Source of the DNA: Rhopalosiphum padi
Lineage: Eukaryota > Arthropoda > Insecta > Hemiptera > Aphididae
Direction of reading: 5' to 3'
Length of the DNA stretch: 64,000 nucleotides
Assembly: GCF_020882245.1 (NCBI RefSeq)
Contig: NC_083598.1
Coordinates: 82,837,714-82,901,713, forward strand
In this document: in pieces, positions 36,574 through 50,400 of the stretch
Numbering within the stretch: the first letter of the stretch is position 1
Layout: each line of letters starts with the position of its first letter
The notes under the pieces: model-generated
The model's input: only the letters and a program-made list of their open reading frames with translations
The model's database searches: none
Told to the model about the DNA's origin: nothing
Position numbers and translations under genes: made by a program

Positions 36574-39500
36574 AATATAATATGTAGATAGTAAGTGCAT
36601 ACTAGGTATAAGTAAACTATTAGGTAGGTATCTATATAGTACTTATTAATACTTATTTATTATATAATTATTTTACTTATACCTATATTACTCTCATTTA
36701 GGTATTAGTCCGTATTACTGCGTGCACTATTACGTTCTAAGATTATAACACATTAACACAAACACATGACAGGCATACGCGCTTCTTGAATTATACCTAC
36801 ACTTATATACCGGCTATACCTAATATTATGTATAATGTATTAATGTATAATTATAATACAACTAACACAGTAATACATGCTCTGAAATCCTAATGCGATG
36901 TGGTGTATAGGAATAAATAATTACCTATTTCTATGTATGATAATTTGCAGCCGTCTTAAGGCCATTTATTTTAAATATTTAAATAATTAATAAATATTAT
37001 TCCAGTTACAGATGTATAAATGTATAATGTTATGAATATATGCTCATGATGTGTTGGGTAGGTACCTACATAATTTAGCTAATAGCTAGGTATAAGTAGG
37101 TATGCCTAAATACCTATTACCTATTAGTATTTATGCCAATATCTGTGTAAAATCCCAATAATAACTATTAACTATTATTCAGATACAAATTTACAGTATT
37201 TAATTGAAATACTAATGTAATTTATTCAAGTATATTTTTTTATGTGGATACCTAGTACCCACGTTACAGCTGAAAATATACTGTAACCTCATACGAAATA
37301 TACTTGTTTTAATCAAATATATAGGTAAGTAGGTAAATTGACATGCAAATTACAAATATACAATATCGAAATATTCGAAATTGAAAACACATTAATTTGT
37401 AATTTATTAAAATTACTAACCGTTCAATAAAGCCATAATATATTGGCACCTATAATTCCAAATGATGATTATTTCAGCATTGGCATATAGGTACGTTTAA
37501 TGTATTAATATGTATATAGGTACTTTATAGGTTTACCGGTTTATCATTAAGAACTAAACTGTTAAATAAGTTTTTGAATTAAAAATTGTAACAAATACTA
37601 AATCATTTTTATTTTTATTAAGCGAAAACATTTATAAATGTATTTTAATATTTAATGTAATAATGTATATAAGTAGGCTATACCTGCATTATAATGGTAA
37701 TACTTATAAACCTATAGTTAATAGTAATATATTATAAAGTACTTACATATATCTACCTATTAATAATGATTTTATAATAAACTATTATATTTTGTGTGAG
37801 ATGTGAAACAGATATCAGCTCGAAAATACATAATAATTAATTTATATTTTATTAAATGTTAACCTTTTATTCTTTTTATTATATACAGATAATCAACCTA
37901 TTTATTATTACTCACGCTAGATGCTAGATAATATATATTATACAATGTACCTATACACTATACATATAGTGCCTGTATAGTCTAGAGGTACAACGTACAA
38001 ACATTAAAATTAGGTACAGATTATATTATATTATTTTATTTTATACAATGATATAGACAGGGATACAGCAGGAGGTATGCAAAAGGAACAAGTGACAACT
38101 ATATTTACGCAGATCCCATTAGTCGATTGCGCAATTATTTTTTCCTATAAATTTGAACATAATATTAGTGTTTAATGGTTATAAATAAGATGTATTTTTC
38201 AAAAATATTTTGACTAAATGAGCAAAGAAAACTAGAACAATAGATACATATTATAAAAAAGGTGTCTACCTATTTTAAATAAATTAGAATATAAAAATAT
38301 TTACTAGTAATTGTCAGTAAACCGTAAACCTTTTTGATTTTTAAAACAATTATTTATATAGTTTATTTTCCAAATGATTTTATGATACTTAAAGTCCAAA
38401 AATAATATAAATATAAGTTTATAATATTTAAATAGGTACGTACCTGTCGACGTTGTACCTAAGTAATAGTAAATTAGTAAATTAACTTTACAATGAGTTC
38501 CGTCAACGGATGCGGATTCTAATATTCTATCTCCATCATTTATCTATATCTATACGCAATATGCATGCCTTGTAAAAATTTAAATTAACAGATTAGTGAT
38601 CATATTATATACTTATTATACATAAAAATGTTTGATTGTATAGATTTTAAATTTCTAAATATAAAAATTAAAAAAAAAAATTACACATTATAATATAATT
38701 TATCTATGTATATTGTAAATACATGTAATATGTATACGCTCTACGCTCGTCACAGCAGTTGTATTCAGATATTATAGTAGGTATTATAGCAAAATATATG
38801 TCTATACACTACCCGATTACCATATTAGCTAGAAGCTATACAATCTACACAAATAATAAATTATACTATTACACCTCGACTACCAAGTAATATTACAGTG
38901 TCAAGAAAAAATATGAATAATAATCAATTTTCTAAGAAAACCACCAAAGAATCTATTATTTGAAAACAAACCAAAATAGTTTTTGTTACTTTATCTAACT
39001 ATTTAAGTACCTAGGTACCTAATGGCTAGTACCTACCTATATCTGTAAATATTATTATTTGTTAGTTTGTTACACAATAAAAATTAAAATACTTATATAG
39101 GTAGATAGAACAGATAGATAAAAAAAATTATGATTAGATATTTACTAAAACAGTAGTGTCTAAAGCCTTTAACTCCACTCCTCCGCAAAAAAGGAAAAAT
39201 AATAATAATTGAATAATAGCCCGAATTTCAGATGTACAGACGTACAGTACGTATAATATTACGTCACGTACCTATAATAGGTATTAATGTATATGTATAT
39301 ATCTATAAAATAGGTACCTAACTTATACTTAAACGTCTTAAACCTATATACCAGTTGCCTGATGGCTGATGCATAAATTATATCTAAATATTTTGTCTAT
39401 GTAACGTATCGGTATCACTTTTTAAAAGTTTTTCGATATCCTCTACAACGACTAACGACTGTAAGTAACCTAAAGGCTAAAATGAATTAAAAATTTAAAG

Positions 39501-40699
39501 GTTTACATAGATGTCAACAATTAGCATTTTAACTTTTACAAATTACCTAATTACAGGGTTTCTAATCCTTTGAATATTAGTTAAAATCTATGAGTATCGA
39601 AATCAATGTAATAAATATAAATTCATTAGAATGCAACAGGCAATAGCCAACGAGATGTTCTGTAGGGCAGTATACACTATGTTCGATTGTTTGTACTTGT
39701 GTGTACCTAATGTGTAATAGTGTAATACTGTAATCTGTAATAGTACTATAATACTGTACCTAATAACTAATATTTATATCAAGCTGTACGGTAATTATCT
39801 ATAACGACTATACCTATTTAATATTTTATTTATAAAAAAAAACAAATTAATAAAATAAGACTGTTTGTGTATCAAAATTAATGTGCAATTGCAATAGCCA
39901 ATAGGTATAGGTAAGTAAGTAAGTACTAAGTACCTAGGTATTTATAATTCTGTGTTTCGATTAGGTTAAATCCTAACTGGTAGGTAATTTGCATTCTCAA
40001 AACAAAACCAATAACCATGATTAATTTTAAAACAATAATATATAATGCTGTTTAATAATGATTAATAACCAACCGGCTATCAATTAAAAAATATAAACAA
40101 ATATTGAAAATATCTGTAATACCTACTCGCCAGGCGCTACAATCAAACTAAATTGTATAATATATTATTAATATATTGTGCCTAGTTAGCATTTAGCAAG
40201 TATGTGTGTTGCATTTTTTACGTAGTAATGGATCGTGTAAAATAACAAAAATAAAAACAAGTAACAACTAATATATCACCACGTCATACATCGTCATTTA
40301 AGAGATGGTTACAAAATATATTAAAAATATTATGAATTTTAATAACCCTTTGTAAAAATGTTGATACTTACATAGTTAGTTAGGTACCTACTTAATTTAT
40401 TGATCGAGAGAAATTAACATACTCAAACTCAAACTTAAAAATAATAATAATAATAATAATAGTCTATAGGTAATTTATAATTTTAATCTATATCTATAAT
40501 AACTATACCGATATGCTATAAATTGTAAATAATTATAATATGATATTATTACTTATAATCTACTAATAGGTATTGCCTGACTATATTTGTAAAATACATG
40601 AGGTACCATAGGTATCTATTATATTTTATACAAAACTGATGAATTTATACTCTATAATTCTCGGTATGAACAGAAGTATAAAATTAATAAAGTAAAGTC
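36574..40699. other. AT-rich desert dense in TAGGTA/TACCTA motifs
   Basis: More than 4 kb without any recognisable exon. The motif TAGGTA and its complement TACCTA recur throughout, often joined as the palindrome TAGGTACCTA (for example near 37059 and 39007) or as TAGGTAGGTA. Composition is extremely AT-rich. No element ends were recognised. Confidence 0.55.
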
Positions 40700-40837
40700 G
40701 TATAGGTCAGGGGTGGCCAACTTTAATAGACTTGCGATCGACATCCAAGATTTTCTAGGGAGTCGTGATCGACTCAAATTCATCTCGCGATTGACCGGTC
40801 GATCGCAATCGACTAGTTGGCCACCTCTGGTATAGGT
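40700..40837. mobile_element. Short hAT MITE (122 bp) with 8-bp target duplication
   Basis: The element is 40708-40829. Its ends are CAGGGGTGGCCAACTTTAAT and, inverted, CAGAGGTGGCCAACTAGTC. The CAGRGGTGGCCAAC terminus is characteristic of a group of hAT MITEs. The interior is rich in GATCGAC/GTCGATC palindromic text. The target duplication GTATAGGT is exact (40700-40707 and 40830-40837). There is no coding capacity. Confidence 0.92.
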
Positions 40838-42552
40838 CGTAGTCTCGTTGATGCCTATACCTAAGCGACCTACGCAATCTTAAACAAAATTAAAAATAAT
40901 TGATTTATATATAATTTTAATACGGCTTATTTAATTTATAAGCTCATTACATGGCAATGAATTTAAAACAATCATAATGTATAATATTATTTATGTAGGT
41001 AGTATGATAATTTATGTTATTTGATGAGTTAAAAAATATTTTTGAATTATTAGATATTCGAAATTAATACGAATAATAATTCTAACAATAAAATAAAACG
41101 ACACGGAGGTAGGTAACATTTTTAACAACATAACAACAGTTGTTATTATTACCTAGGTACCCAACACAATAATATAGGTAGGTACCTACCTACCTCACTA
41201 GTCACTACATTAACCTATAGGCTAATAATTATAATCATATATATATATATAAGTTACAAGTAATTCATTTAAAACTAATAAATAATTTCTAGGTAGGTAT
41301 CCAAATTATTACAGCAATGACCAATGATAGAATTTATCAATACATTATGCAATAATGTTAGTAGTTATTCCAATATTTATGTATTTATTTTTTCAATATC
41401 GCTGTATGCCTGTATATAATATAATGTACCTATTATATACCTACACGTTAACTGACTACCTACAGTATATCAAAATGTTATCAATTGACAAATAAATAAT
41501 TAAAGATATTAGAAACAAAATATATAGCTGGTTAGTATAATAGAAAGCCAAATGAAATAGCCATAACTCATAAGGTAGGTATATAATATCATCGATAATA
41601 TAATAATTGTCTATTCTAAAATCAGACTTATTAAATTTTGTAGAATTTAAATGTAAAATAATATAGCTTATAAATTCTATACCAACTAGTCCTACTACGC
41701 GAAAGTATATATAGAATAAATACATAGGCAATACTGCAATAGTACTATTATAGACATTTGTTTTTTTGTTAGTACGTACATTTTTTTTTCCATTGTTCTA
41801 ATTCGGCACGAATTTGAATCCAATCACGGATTTTGTTGAATAGTAGAATGTGACCTAGTTAAAATATTGTATTACGTTTTAAAATGTTTATTGTTAGTTA
41901 GAATTGCTTACCTGTTGTAAAAAGTCTGAAGATGGCATAATTGTGTTTATACTGCGATTTCTATACCTACGACCTACCAACTTATATACAGAACCATTTA
42001 TGTAAATATTAGTATTTACTATCTATAATAAATGGTAGAACATAACATAAATCTAGTTCGTAAATTCGACAAAACGACAAAAAAATATAAAGTAAATTTA
42101 TTGCTCTTAAGAAAATGTCCAATATTCTAAGACTATAACCCTCCTCGTCAAGAATAGCTGTTATTCGCTGAGCAGTACTACTTAGAAGATGAAGTTCATA
42201 ACCATGGGTTTGTTTCAGTAGTTCGTTATTGTACAATTTTCAGTAATATGTACTGAATAATTTACCAACAATTGAAAATAAATAATACATACAATATAGG
42301 AACAATATACAAAGTAAACACACTGGTTTAAAAAGACATTGCTTAGATGCATTTAGAATTAAATATAGATAATATCATTAATCATTATCATGAATACTTT
42401 TTAAGTTAATAACCACTAAGTATCACAACATAATATAATAAAATTCTCAAATTTTTTCAAATTTTTTAATACTTTGTGTAAGGATAACTTTTGCTAAGTA
42501 AAATTTACAGTAACTGGATAATTAGTTTTCTATAAGCAAATATAAAGGTAAT

Positions 42553-42555
<3 letters not shown>

Positions 42556-42589
<34 letters not shown>

Positions 42590-42600
42590 TAATAATATCA
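42556..42600. repeat. AAT microsatellite
   Basis: A run of about ten AAT units, then an interruption and a few more. It has no coding meaning. Confidence 0.9.
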
Positions 42601-43519
42601 AATTCACAATAATTTTTGTATTTTTATTATATTAAAAAAAAATTTTAAATGATAAATTTGAAACTAAACATCAAAAAAAAAAATTATAATAATAAATATT
42701 ATTTTTTTAAATTAAATAGTAGTAGTAAAATTATGTTTTCACCTAAAAATTAGCTAAAAATGTACATATCACGAACATAACAATATTTTTTACTCGAAAA
42801 ATTAAAAAAAAAACACAATGTTATATAATATATTTATATTACATAAGTATTTTGTACATCACAAGCAATTATTTTGTTTAACATTTTGTGAATCATAGAT
42901 AATTGAATGCATATGCTTACATTAATTGAAGCTTTAAGTTTAACTTCTAAAAATCAGTTTATTTTCCAAAATGCGGTAAATAACTATTAACCCATTCGGT
43001 TACTGTACATTTCACACTAGTAAAACCAGGTTGAAATATTTAAAATTTATTCATAGTACTCTTGGATGAAATTACTCATCAGCTGTTTATGAATTATTAT
43101 TGGAATAAAATTGTTCGATAGTAAACCATAATTTAAATGTGTACTTAATTTATTAAATAATAATAAATATCTCAAATAAAAAAATAATAATAAACTGAAT
43201 GCTAAGTGATGAGATTAGCATAAGAATATAACATTCACATAATTATATTTTGATGATTAAGTTTTACAGTTATCGTTAATTCAAATTATACACTTAATTC
43301 AATAATAATACAAAACAACCAAAAAATTTGTATCATTTTTATTTGGGATATAAATAACAATATGATATTCAATATTACATCAAATTAAAATTGAAAAATA
43401 TTTAAAATTAACGGTTATATTAAATTTAAAAAAAATAATAAAAATAGAAAGTACATATTTAGATTGAATTTTAACAGAGCAGTAATCTCACCCAAGTCAT
43501 AAATATATTCTGAGTAACA

Positions 43520-43530
43520 AAATAATAATA

Positions 43531-43560
<30 letters not shown>
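43520..43560. repeat. AAT microsatellite with one interruption
   Basis: About thirteen AAT/ATA units in total, broken once by ATATAAT. Confidence 0.9.
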
Positions 43561-43561
<1 letters not shown>

Positions 43562-44441
43562 TAAATAAATAGTATAATAATTTTATTATACGATCTGGAC
43601 GAACCAAGTGCTTGAACTCAGAAAAAAAAATTTTAATTAAAAAAAATATACTTAAGCTCTTTATGGGCAGTTATAGGAAAAAGTAAGTGAGGTATTGATT
43701 GATGTGTTCCTGAACCAAAACTTAATTGAAATTAACATAAATAGATTTACATATATTTGTTTTTAATATAAAAGTTAATTGAAACGGTATTTTATTTAAT
43801 TATTTACAGGAACTAATGTAGGGCGCATTTATTTTTATATATTATAAAAAATTACTACTTAGGTAACTTAAGTATTAATATTTTTTTGACATAAATAATT
43901 AAAAATTTTTGTTTAATAAGCAAACCAATCAAATAAAATCTATACTTCTGAGTCCTTTTTTCTTTTGAACAAGAGAACGTGAATGAATGTACTTTACTTG
44001 ATAATTCTTTATCATGTACATTTATATATTATTTTTTACAAATAAAAAAGCAATAAATGAATATTATACTGTCTTACTGTCTAGTGTCAAGACTAGTGTC
44101 AACAATTGAAGCATCTTGGCATCATATTTTTTAATTGATCGTTGACGGAATGCACAGGTGACCAAATGCTAACAGTCTATTATATGTTATTTTAGTATGT
44201 TTTTTCTTTTAAAGATATAAGTATATTGTAACCTATTAATTTAATTACAAAAAAAAAAAAAAAAAAAGGAAAGAGATGTTTCAAAATTAAATACAAAATA
44301 ATATTTAATGTTTTGGATAATGCAATCTCACGTAATGGTCGGAACGGGAACATTTAGGGCACTGTCACGCGAGTTAGAGTGCGAGGTGGCGCGTAACAGC
44401 GTGACAGCTTCTCGTTCAGAGCTGCATTTAACCACTGTTAG

Positions 44442-47400
44442 TCACTTAGGACGAGGAGTTTTCTTCTTTTTACGTTTAAAAAAACAACAACATCTATAAA
44501 CAACATTTGGTTTAGATAAATTATTAAAAATGTATGCACAAAACTTTTTATCATACTTAGTGTCATCAACAATTTCCGTTTCAGCTTGTGCTGTAATAGG
44601 AGTATTGGAATGGCCAGCAGTTGGATCATCATTTGCCAATTCACCATTAGTCGAGCTTACCACCTTTAAGTATAAAATAAATACAAATAAATTATAATAT
44701 TTAATAAAATAATTCTAGATTAAATTACTTGAACACTTCCATGACGATCAGCAGGGGTTAAGTTTCCTAATGTATGACCTGGAAGCTTTGAACCATCTTG
44801 CCAACCTTTTGTTCCAGACTGAAAATGTATAATAATTTAAATAATAACTCAAAAATATAACATTAATTTTATTTATAAATGTTTATTAGCATTTAATGAG
44901 AGATGACAATTTGTTACATAATTGCTTACATAAATTTACAGGAATGATTCTACTGGTATTAAATAAATAAAATGAATATTATATATATATTTATGGTTTG
45001 TACTATGTACAACGGTGTTAGCAGGATAAAAAAAATTGAATGGTCTTTAATGAAATTGATACCTTATTGATTAACAATAGACTATCATCATTATCATCAC
45101 TGTAGACTGACATTTCGTCATTGTCCTTGCACATTAATAATAATACAATATGATTTGATTAACAATAATATAAAATGATTTAAATTAATAAATAATTGTA
45201 CCTTGTTGCCTGCAACTTGTCTTTCTCTGTTTGGTGATAAAATAACTTCTTGACTGGACTGTATGGAACCAACCAATGTGCACTGCAAATACAAAAAAAT
45301 ATTAAGTATAATTATATTAAAGTCCAACAAATACTTAGGCATAATACTTAAAAAAAAAAAAAAACCATACTATTTTTAATGACCACTATAAATGTTATCT
45401 ATGCGACTTACCAAATTGCTTTCAGATGTTTGAGGGCTTTCTTTGGTTATGTTGCGTATAACGCGAAGTATGTTAAACAAGCCACGTTTCTGATTTATAG
45501 CATAAGATAACACAAAAAAAAAATCATGCAGCATGCACAGAAAATATAAAAATAAAAGTAAAAAGATTCAAAATTATTATGTCTGTAAAGAAATAATAAT
45601 TTCTTCAAGATATATTATACTGTCAATGCATAATAAAATAAAATAAAATGCTATTTTAAAATAGCAAAATTTATGAGCTCAAAATTAATAATAATTCTAG
45701 TTGTGGATTTTAATTTTAAATGTGTTATAAGCATTAGGTCTAACTAACAAATTTAATATTTATACTAATTTAATTCAAAATCATACAATATATAAGTAAT
45801 GTAAACTTTTAAAATATCTAATAAGTGACATTTTAAATAATTTTTAAAATTAAATTAATATTAACTACACTTTTCTTTTCTTTTTTTGATTATTAATAAT
45901 CATTTACTTTTCATAATTTTTAATTAGTTACTTATTACAATGGCAGAGGACTTGTAGCATTTGCATTTGTTCTGCACAATCACAAAAATAACAAAGTAGG
46001 AAATAGATATTGTTTTATGCTAAGATAAAGCTGATTTTTAAATTTTATTTAGCATATAAATGCATATTTTAAGTTTTTTATTTTGCTTTCAGAGCATATT
46101 CCTTTCATTTTATTATACTGATTGATACATTTCTTAATTTATTAATCATTTTATAAATAACTTTTCCCTCAATTTTTTTATTTCATTTAATAATATATAT
46201 ACAACCAAAATTGTAGGATTTAAATTTATTTAAAATCTTTATCATATAATATAAAATAAAGTGACAACAACTACACTTGTCTGTTTGGGGACGCATAGTA
46301 CATTTATTTTAGAAATGCATAGTTTTTAATTAATGTTTTTGATATTCATGCATTAAAGTTATAACTCGTCAGAAATTAAATTTTTTTTTTAAATTTAAAA
46401 AAAGCACATTCTATAAAAAAAAAAACATAACATACCATTGTTTTGCCCGTCCAATCAAATTCAGAGTCATTAACATAACCTTTTTTCTCAAACAAATTTT
46501 TGAATAGTGTACGTAAATATTCATAATCTGGTGTCTCAAAGAAATCCAATCGTCTAACGTAACGTAAATACTGAGCCATTTCCTCTAAAAATATTTAAAT
46601 TGATTAGAACTAAAACCATTTCATATACATCAATAAATACCGGGATATCCATCACACAAAACTTCTATAGGAGTGGCTCGTTTTGTATCACCAATTTTTT
46701 GATATCTTTCTTTGAGTGTATCAGCTTTTAAGCCTTGCCATGGTAATGAGCCCCGTAAAAAGTACATAAACATATGCCCAAGAGCTTCTAAATCATCTCG
46801 CCGACTTTGTTCTGTAAGAAATCATATGAACTTATTGTATATTATATATAAAAATATATAAAAAAAAAATTTTAACTAGTAAAAATCAATAAGAGGGGTA
46901 GCAGATAATATTTTAACTTCATCATTAAATTTTAAAAGTTTATAAACTTAAAATAAAATATATTATTATTTTATTAATTTGCTGTTAAGTAAAAACTTTT
47001 TAATAGTAATATTATGTTTTTCAATATACCAATACTTTAAATTTGTTAAGCATTGAATAATATTTAACATATTTTATACTATTAAACAAGTAATTATCAA
47101 TAAATTCTTATTTTTATATTATTACTTAAGGTTCTTGAATAAATTGATGAACCTTACACAAAATTAATGGTTAAAAGAACCTGAAAAATATATATCTATT
47201 TAAAAAATGTAATAATTATATACCTTTTCCTAAATGTGTGTTTATACTCATATATCTCGCTGTACCAGTTAAACTTTTATGTTCCCGGTATGGTATATGT
47301 TTATTTGTTTCTAAATCTATGTATTCTTTAGCTAAACCAAAATCTATAATAAAATATTATTAATATTAATTAAAATAGCTTATGAATGTAAACAAATTTG

Positions 47401-50400
47401 AAACTTGTATTCCAAATTTCTTCAATAAAATATATCGTAATACCTATAATATGAATAGTTTTATCCTTTTTTGTTGAAGTGCGGCCAATGAGAAAGTTTT
47501 CTGGTTTAACATCTCTATATATAAGATGTCGACCGTGAACATATTCTATCCTGTGCAACTATAAAAAAAATACAAAAAAATAGTTAATTACTATACCAAA
47601 AACTGTAATCAAAACAAGAAAATTAGATTTTTTATCATCAAAAAAATTAATACATAACAATTACCAATTGAGTGGCAATCATGAGAACAGTTTTGAGCGA
47701 AAACTCACGCCCACACATATCAAATAAGTCCTCAAGACTGGGACCAAGGAGTTCCATGACTAAAGCATTATACTTGCCACATGGACCAAAAAAAAATACT
47801 TCTGGTATGCCATCTGAGAAGAAAGCAGGAGCTGTGGAATTAAACAAATATTGTTATGTTAATACAAGTTAAAAATTTAATAAATTTTATATTTCTGCTA
47901 TCAGTGTTTTAACACTAATAAAAATAAAAAATAAATAGTATCTTTATCTTTACCATGAGATCCAAGTAATTTATAAAAGCGATATTCCAAATGCAATTGA
48001 GGCGCTTTGGATTTCATTGGCTCCTAAGATATATGAAAAAACAAAATAGAAAATTAATTAAACTAAACCTATTTAAGTTATTGAATACACAAATATCTAC
48101 TACCTAGCCATTATTTAAATTGTGCTGCTTTATTAATTATAATAACATGGTTCTTACCATTTTTATTGCCACATGTTCGTTTGTATATAAGTTTTTTCCT
48201 GAAAAAATAAAAATAGGTATTATACAATATATAATACACAAAATAATTAAACATTAAAAACCATGTTAGTTTTGAAAATTATTTTGGTATGGTGTTTTTT
48301 TATAACTTATAAATTATGTGAAACTAGTCAATAGAATTATTAATACTAACGTAAAGTTAAAATCACAGGTATATCACATTTAAAACAGTTAATTATTTAA
48401 ATTAATTTTAAAATATTATTTAAAGATTATGAATAAATATTTGTCATTTCATTTTAAAATATCAAAGGTCCTTTAATAAATAATCTTTAATATTATTATT
48501 CATAAGTTTTTTGTTATTATTAAATTAAATATAAATTTTCCTAAATTAAAAAATTATACTTAAAATATTTTACACGAAAAACAGTTTAGGTTATGTATTT
48601 AGTAGACATCTTAGTCACATATTATTATTTGAGACAAGAAAATAATTCTTTTTATAAGAAATTATCAATCAAATATTAGACAATAAGATATTCATTATAT
48701 ATTTCATTTTCAAAGATATAGATGAATTTTAAGTATAGTTAAATGAGTTTTTGAAGAACTAAGATTCCACCTTGGTGCTTGCGAGTTGTGACTATAATTC
48801 AAAATCAAATTACCAAGCATAGAAACTTTATGACCAACTATAAAATTATCTTTATAATTTCTTTCCAGTAATTAAAAACTATTAATGTCTAACTTGAAAG
48901 ATTTTAACCTTTTTTTATATATATACAACAAACCTAATTAAAATATGTTTTGACATTGCCAGTTGTTTGGAGGTGGATAGAGACCTAATAAGATTGAAAA
49001 AAGAGAATAATGATTTTATTTCATCAATAAATTTACTGATTTCCTTACAAGAACTATAGGTAGAATCTTGGAGTTCAAGATAAATTTGACTGTCTGATTC
49101 AAAAAGTTGGACAGGCCTAAAATTGGAGACCTTTAGGCTTTAGTATAACTTAACAATTATTTTGCATAAAATATTTTAAATTTAGAGTAGATTTATCTTT
49201 TAGTTTAAAATATTAATAGATATTATTACACTGCCTAATACAATAATATAATTTACGGATTTAAAAAACTATAAATTATAATTAAACATTTTAACATAAA
49301 AAAAGGTTGACATTAACTTGCATTTTGTAAGTAAAAATAAAAATTATACTAATATTAAAATAGGCTTAAATATTATTGACTAAAGGGAAATGTATTTACC
49401 TGGCAAAGGGTCTTAGGGTTAGTTGGTAAACAATTATTGCAGTAAAATAATATGTCCAAATAAGGCATAAATATTAAATAATGATCATTTCAATTGTTTT
49501 TTTTTTTCATATAATACATAAACGAACAAAAATAGTTTCAATTAAACATATTGATATATATAATATTTACAGAATATATTAAAAATACACAATTTTATGA
49601 AACTAAATTAAAATCAACATACCTACCTATAGCCTACTATTGTTGTAACTTAATTTTAATTAGTAACATTATTATGGTTTATACAACCCATCACATTAAA
49701 AAAATACCAAAGACAAATACTATGTAACTCAGAAGGTTTTGGATCAAAAAAATATTGCCAACAAAAGTTATAGTTTAATTGATTAAAGTAACTATTTGAT
49801 TCTCAAAAATCGCTTGATATAGAAAGTATACACAGTTTCTACTTTTTTTCTTAATGCAGCTAGTTCTAGCACTGTGTTTTTAAAATTAATATTCAATTGT
49901 AATAAAATAAATATGATAACATTTTGACTTACTAGTTCTTTTATTAATTTAATTTGAATTTTAATAACTGCTTAATTTATAGTATTTATGATTCATAGTA
50001 ATTATCAATAAATATACTTGTAATGTTATTTTTTTAATTGTTAATTTATTCTGTCAATTGGGATATTTTAAAATAATGTTCCCATTAACTTATAAAATTA
50101 CTAAAAATACAGCTTTGCCTCCTCCTCTATAGACTCATCATTTAGTAAACATAACTGATGAGTGATGATCAGACACTCTGTTTCAAATAAAATGACATAC
50201 ATTTGAGCACGGTGGGGGCATGACTATGGGGATTTTTATACTATTCTAAATACTCAATTCTTTTTTTTAATTAATGTTTTTAGTTACAATGCCAAATTAT
50301 TGAACATTAAATAATATTTTAAAAACTTTTTTGTATTATAGAGAAATACATGGGTACAAATTACTGAATTACTAACCTAACCAAACAATTCATACTAATC

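Larger units (their letters stand above)
40838..44441. other. AT-rich spacer with AAT microsatellites and the CK1 gamma 3' UTR
   Basis: No coding exon is recognisable. TAGGTA/TACCTA motifs include GGTAGGTACCTACCTACCT near 41177. The right-hand part (about 44268-44441) is less AT-rich and lies directly downstream of the CK1 gamma stop codon on the minus strand, so it is probably 3' UTR. A poly-A/T tract lies at 44249-44267. Confidence 0.5.

Noticed and set aside
36340..36600. Two opposite-strand frames of 69 and 86 codons
   Set aside because: Both run across the MITE at 36393-36565 and come from its inverted repeats.
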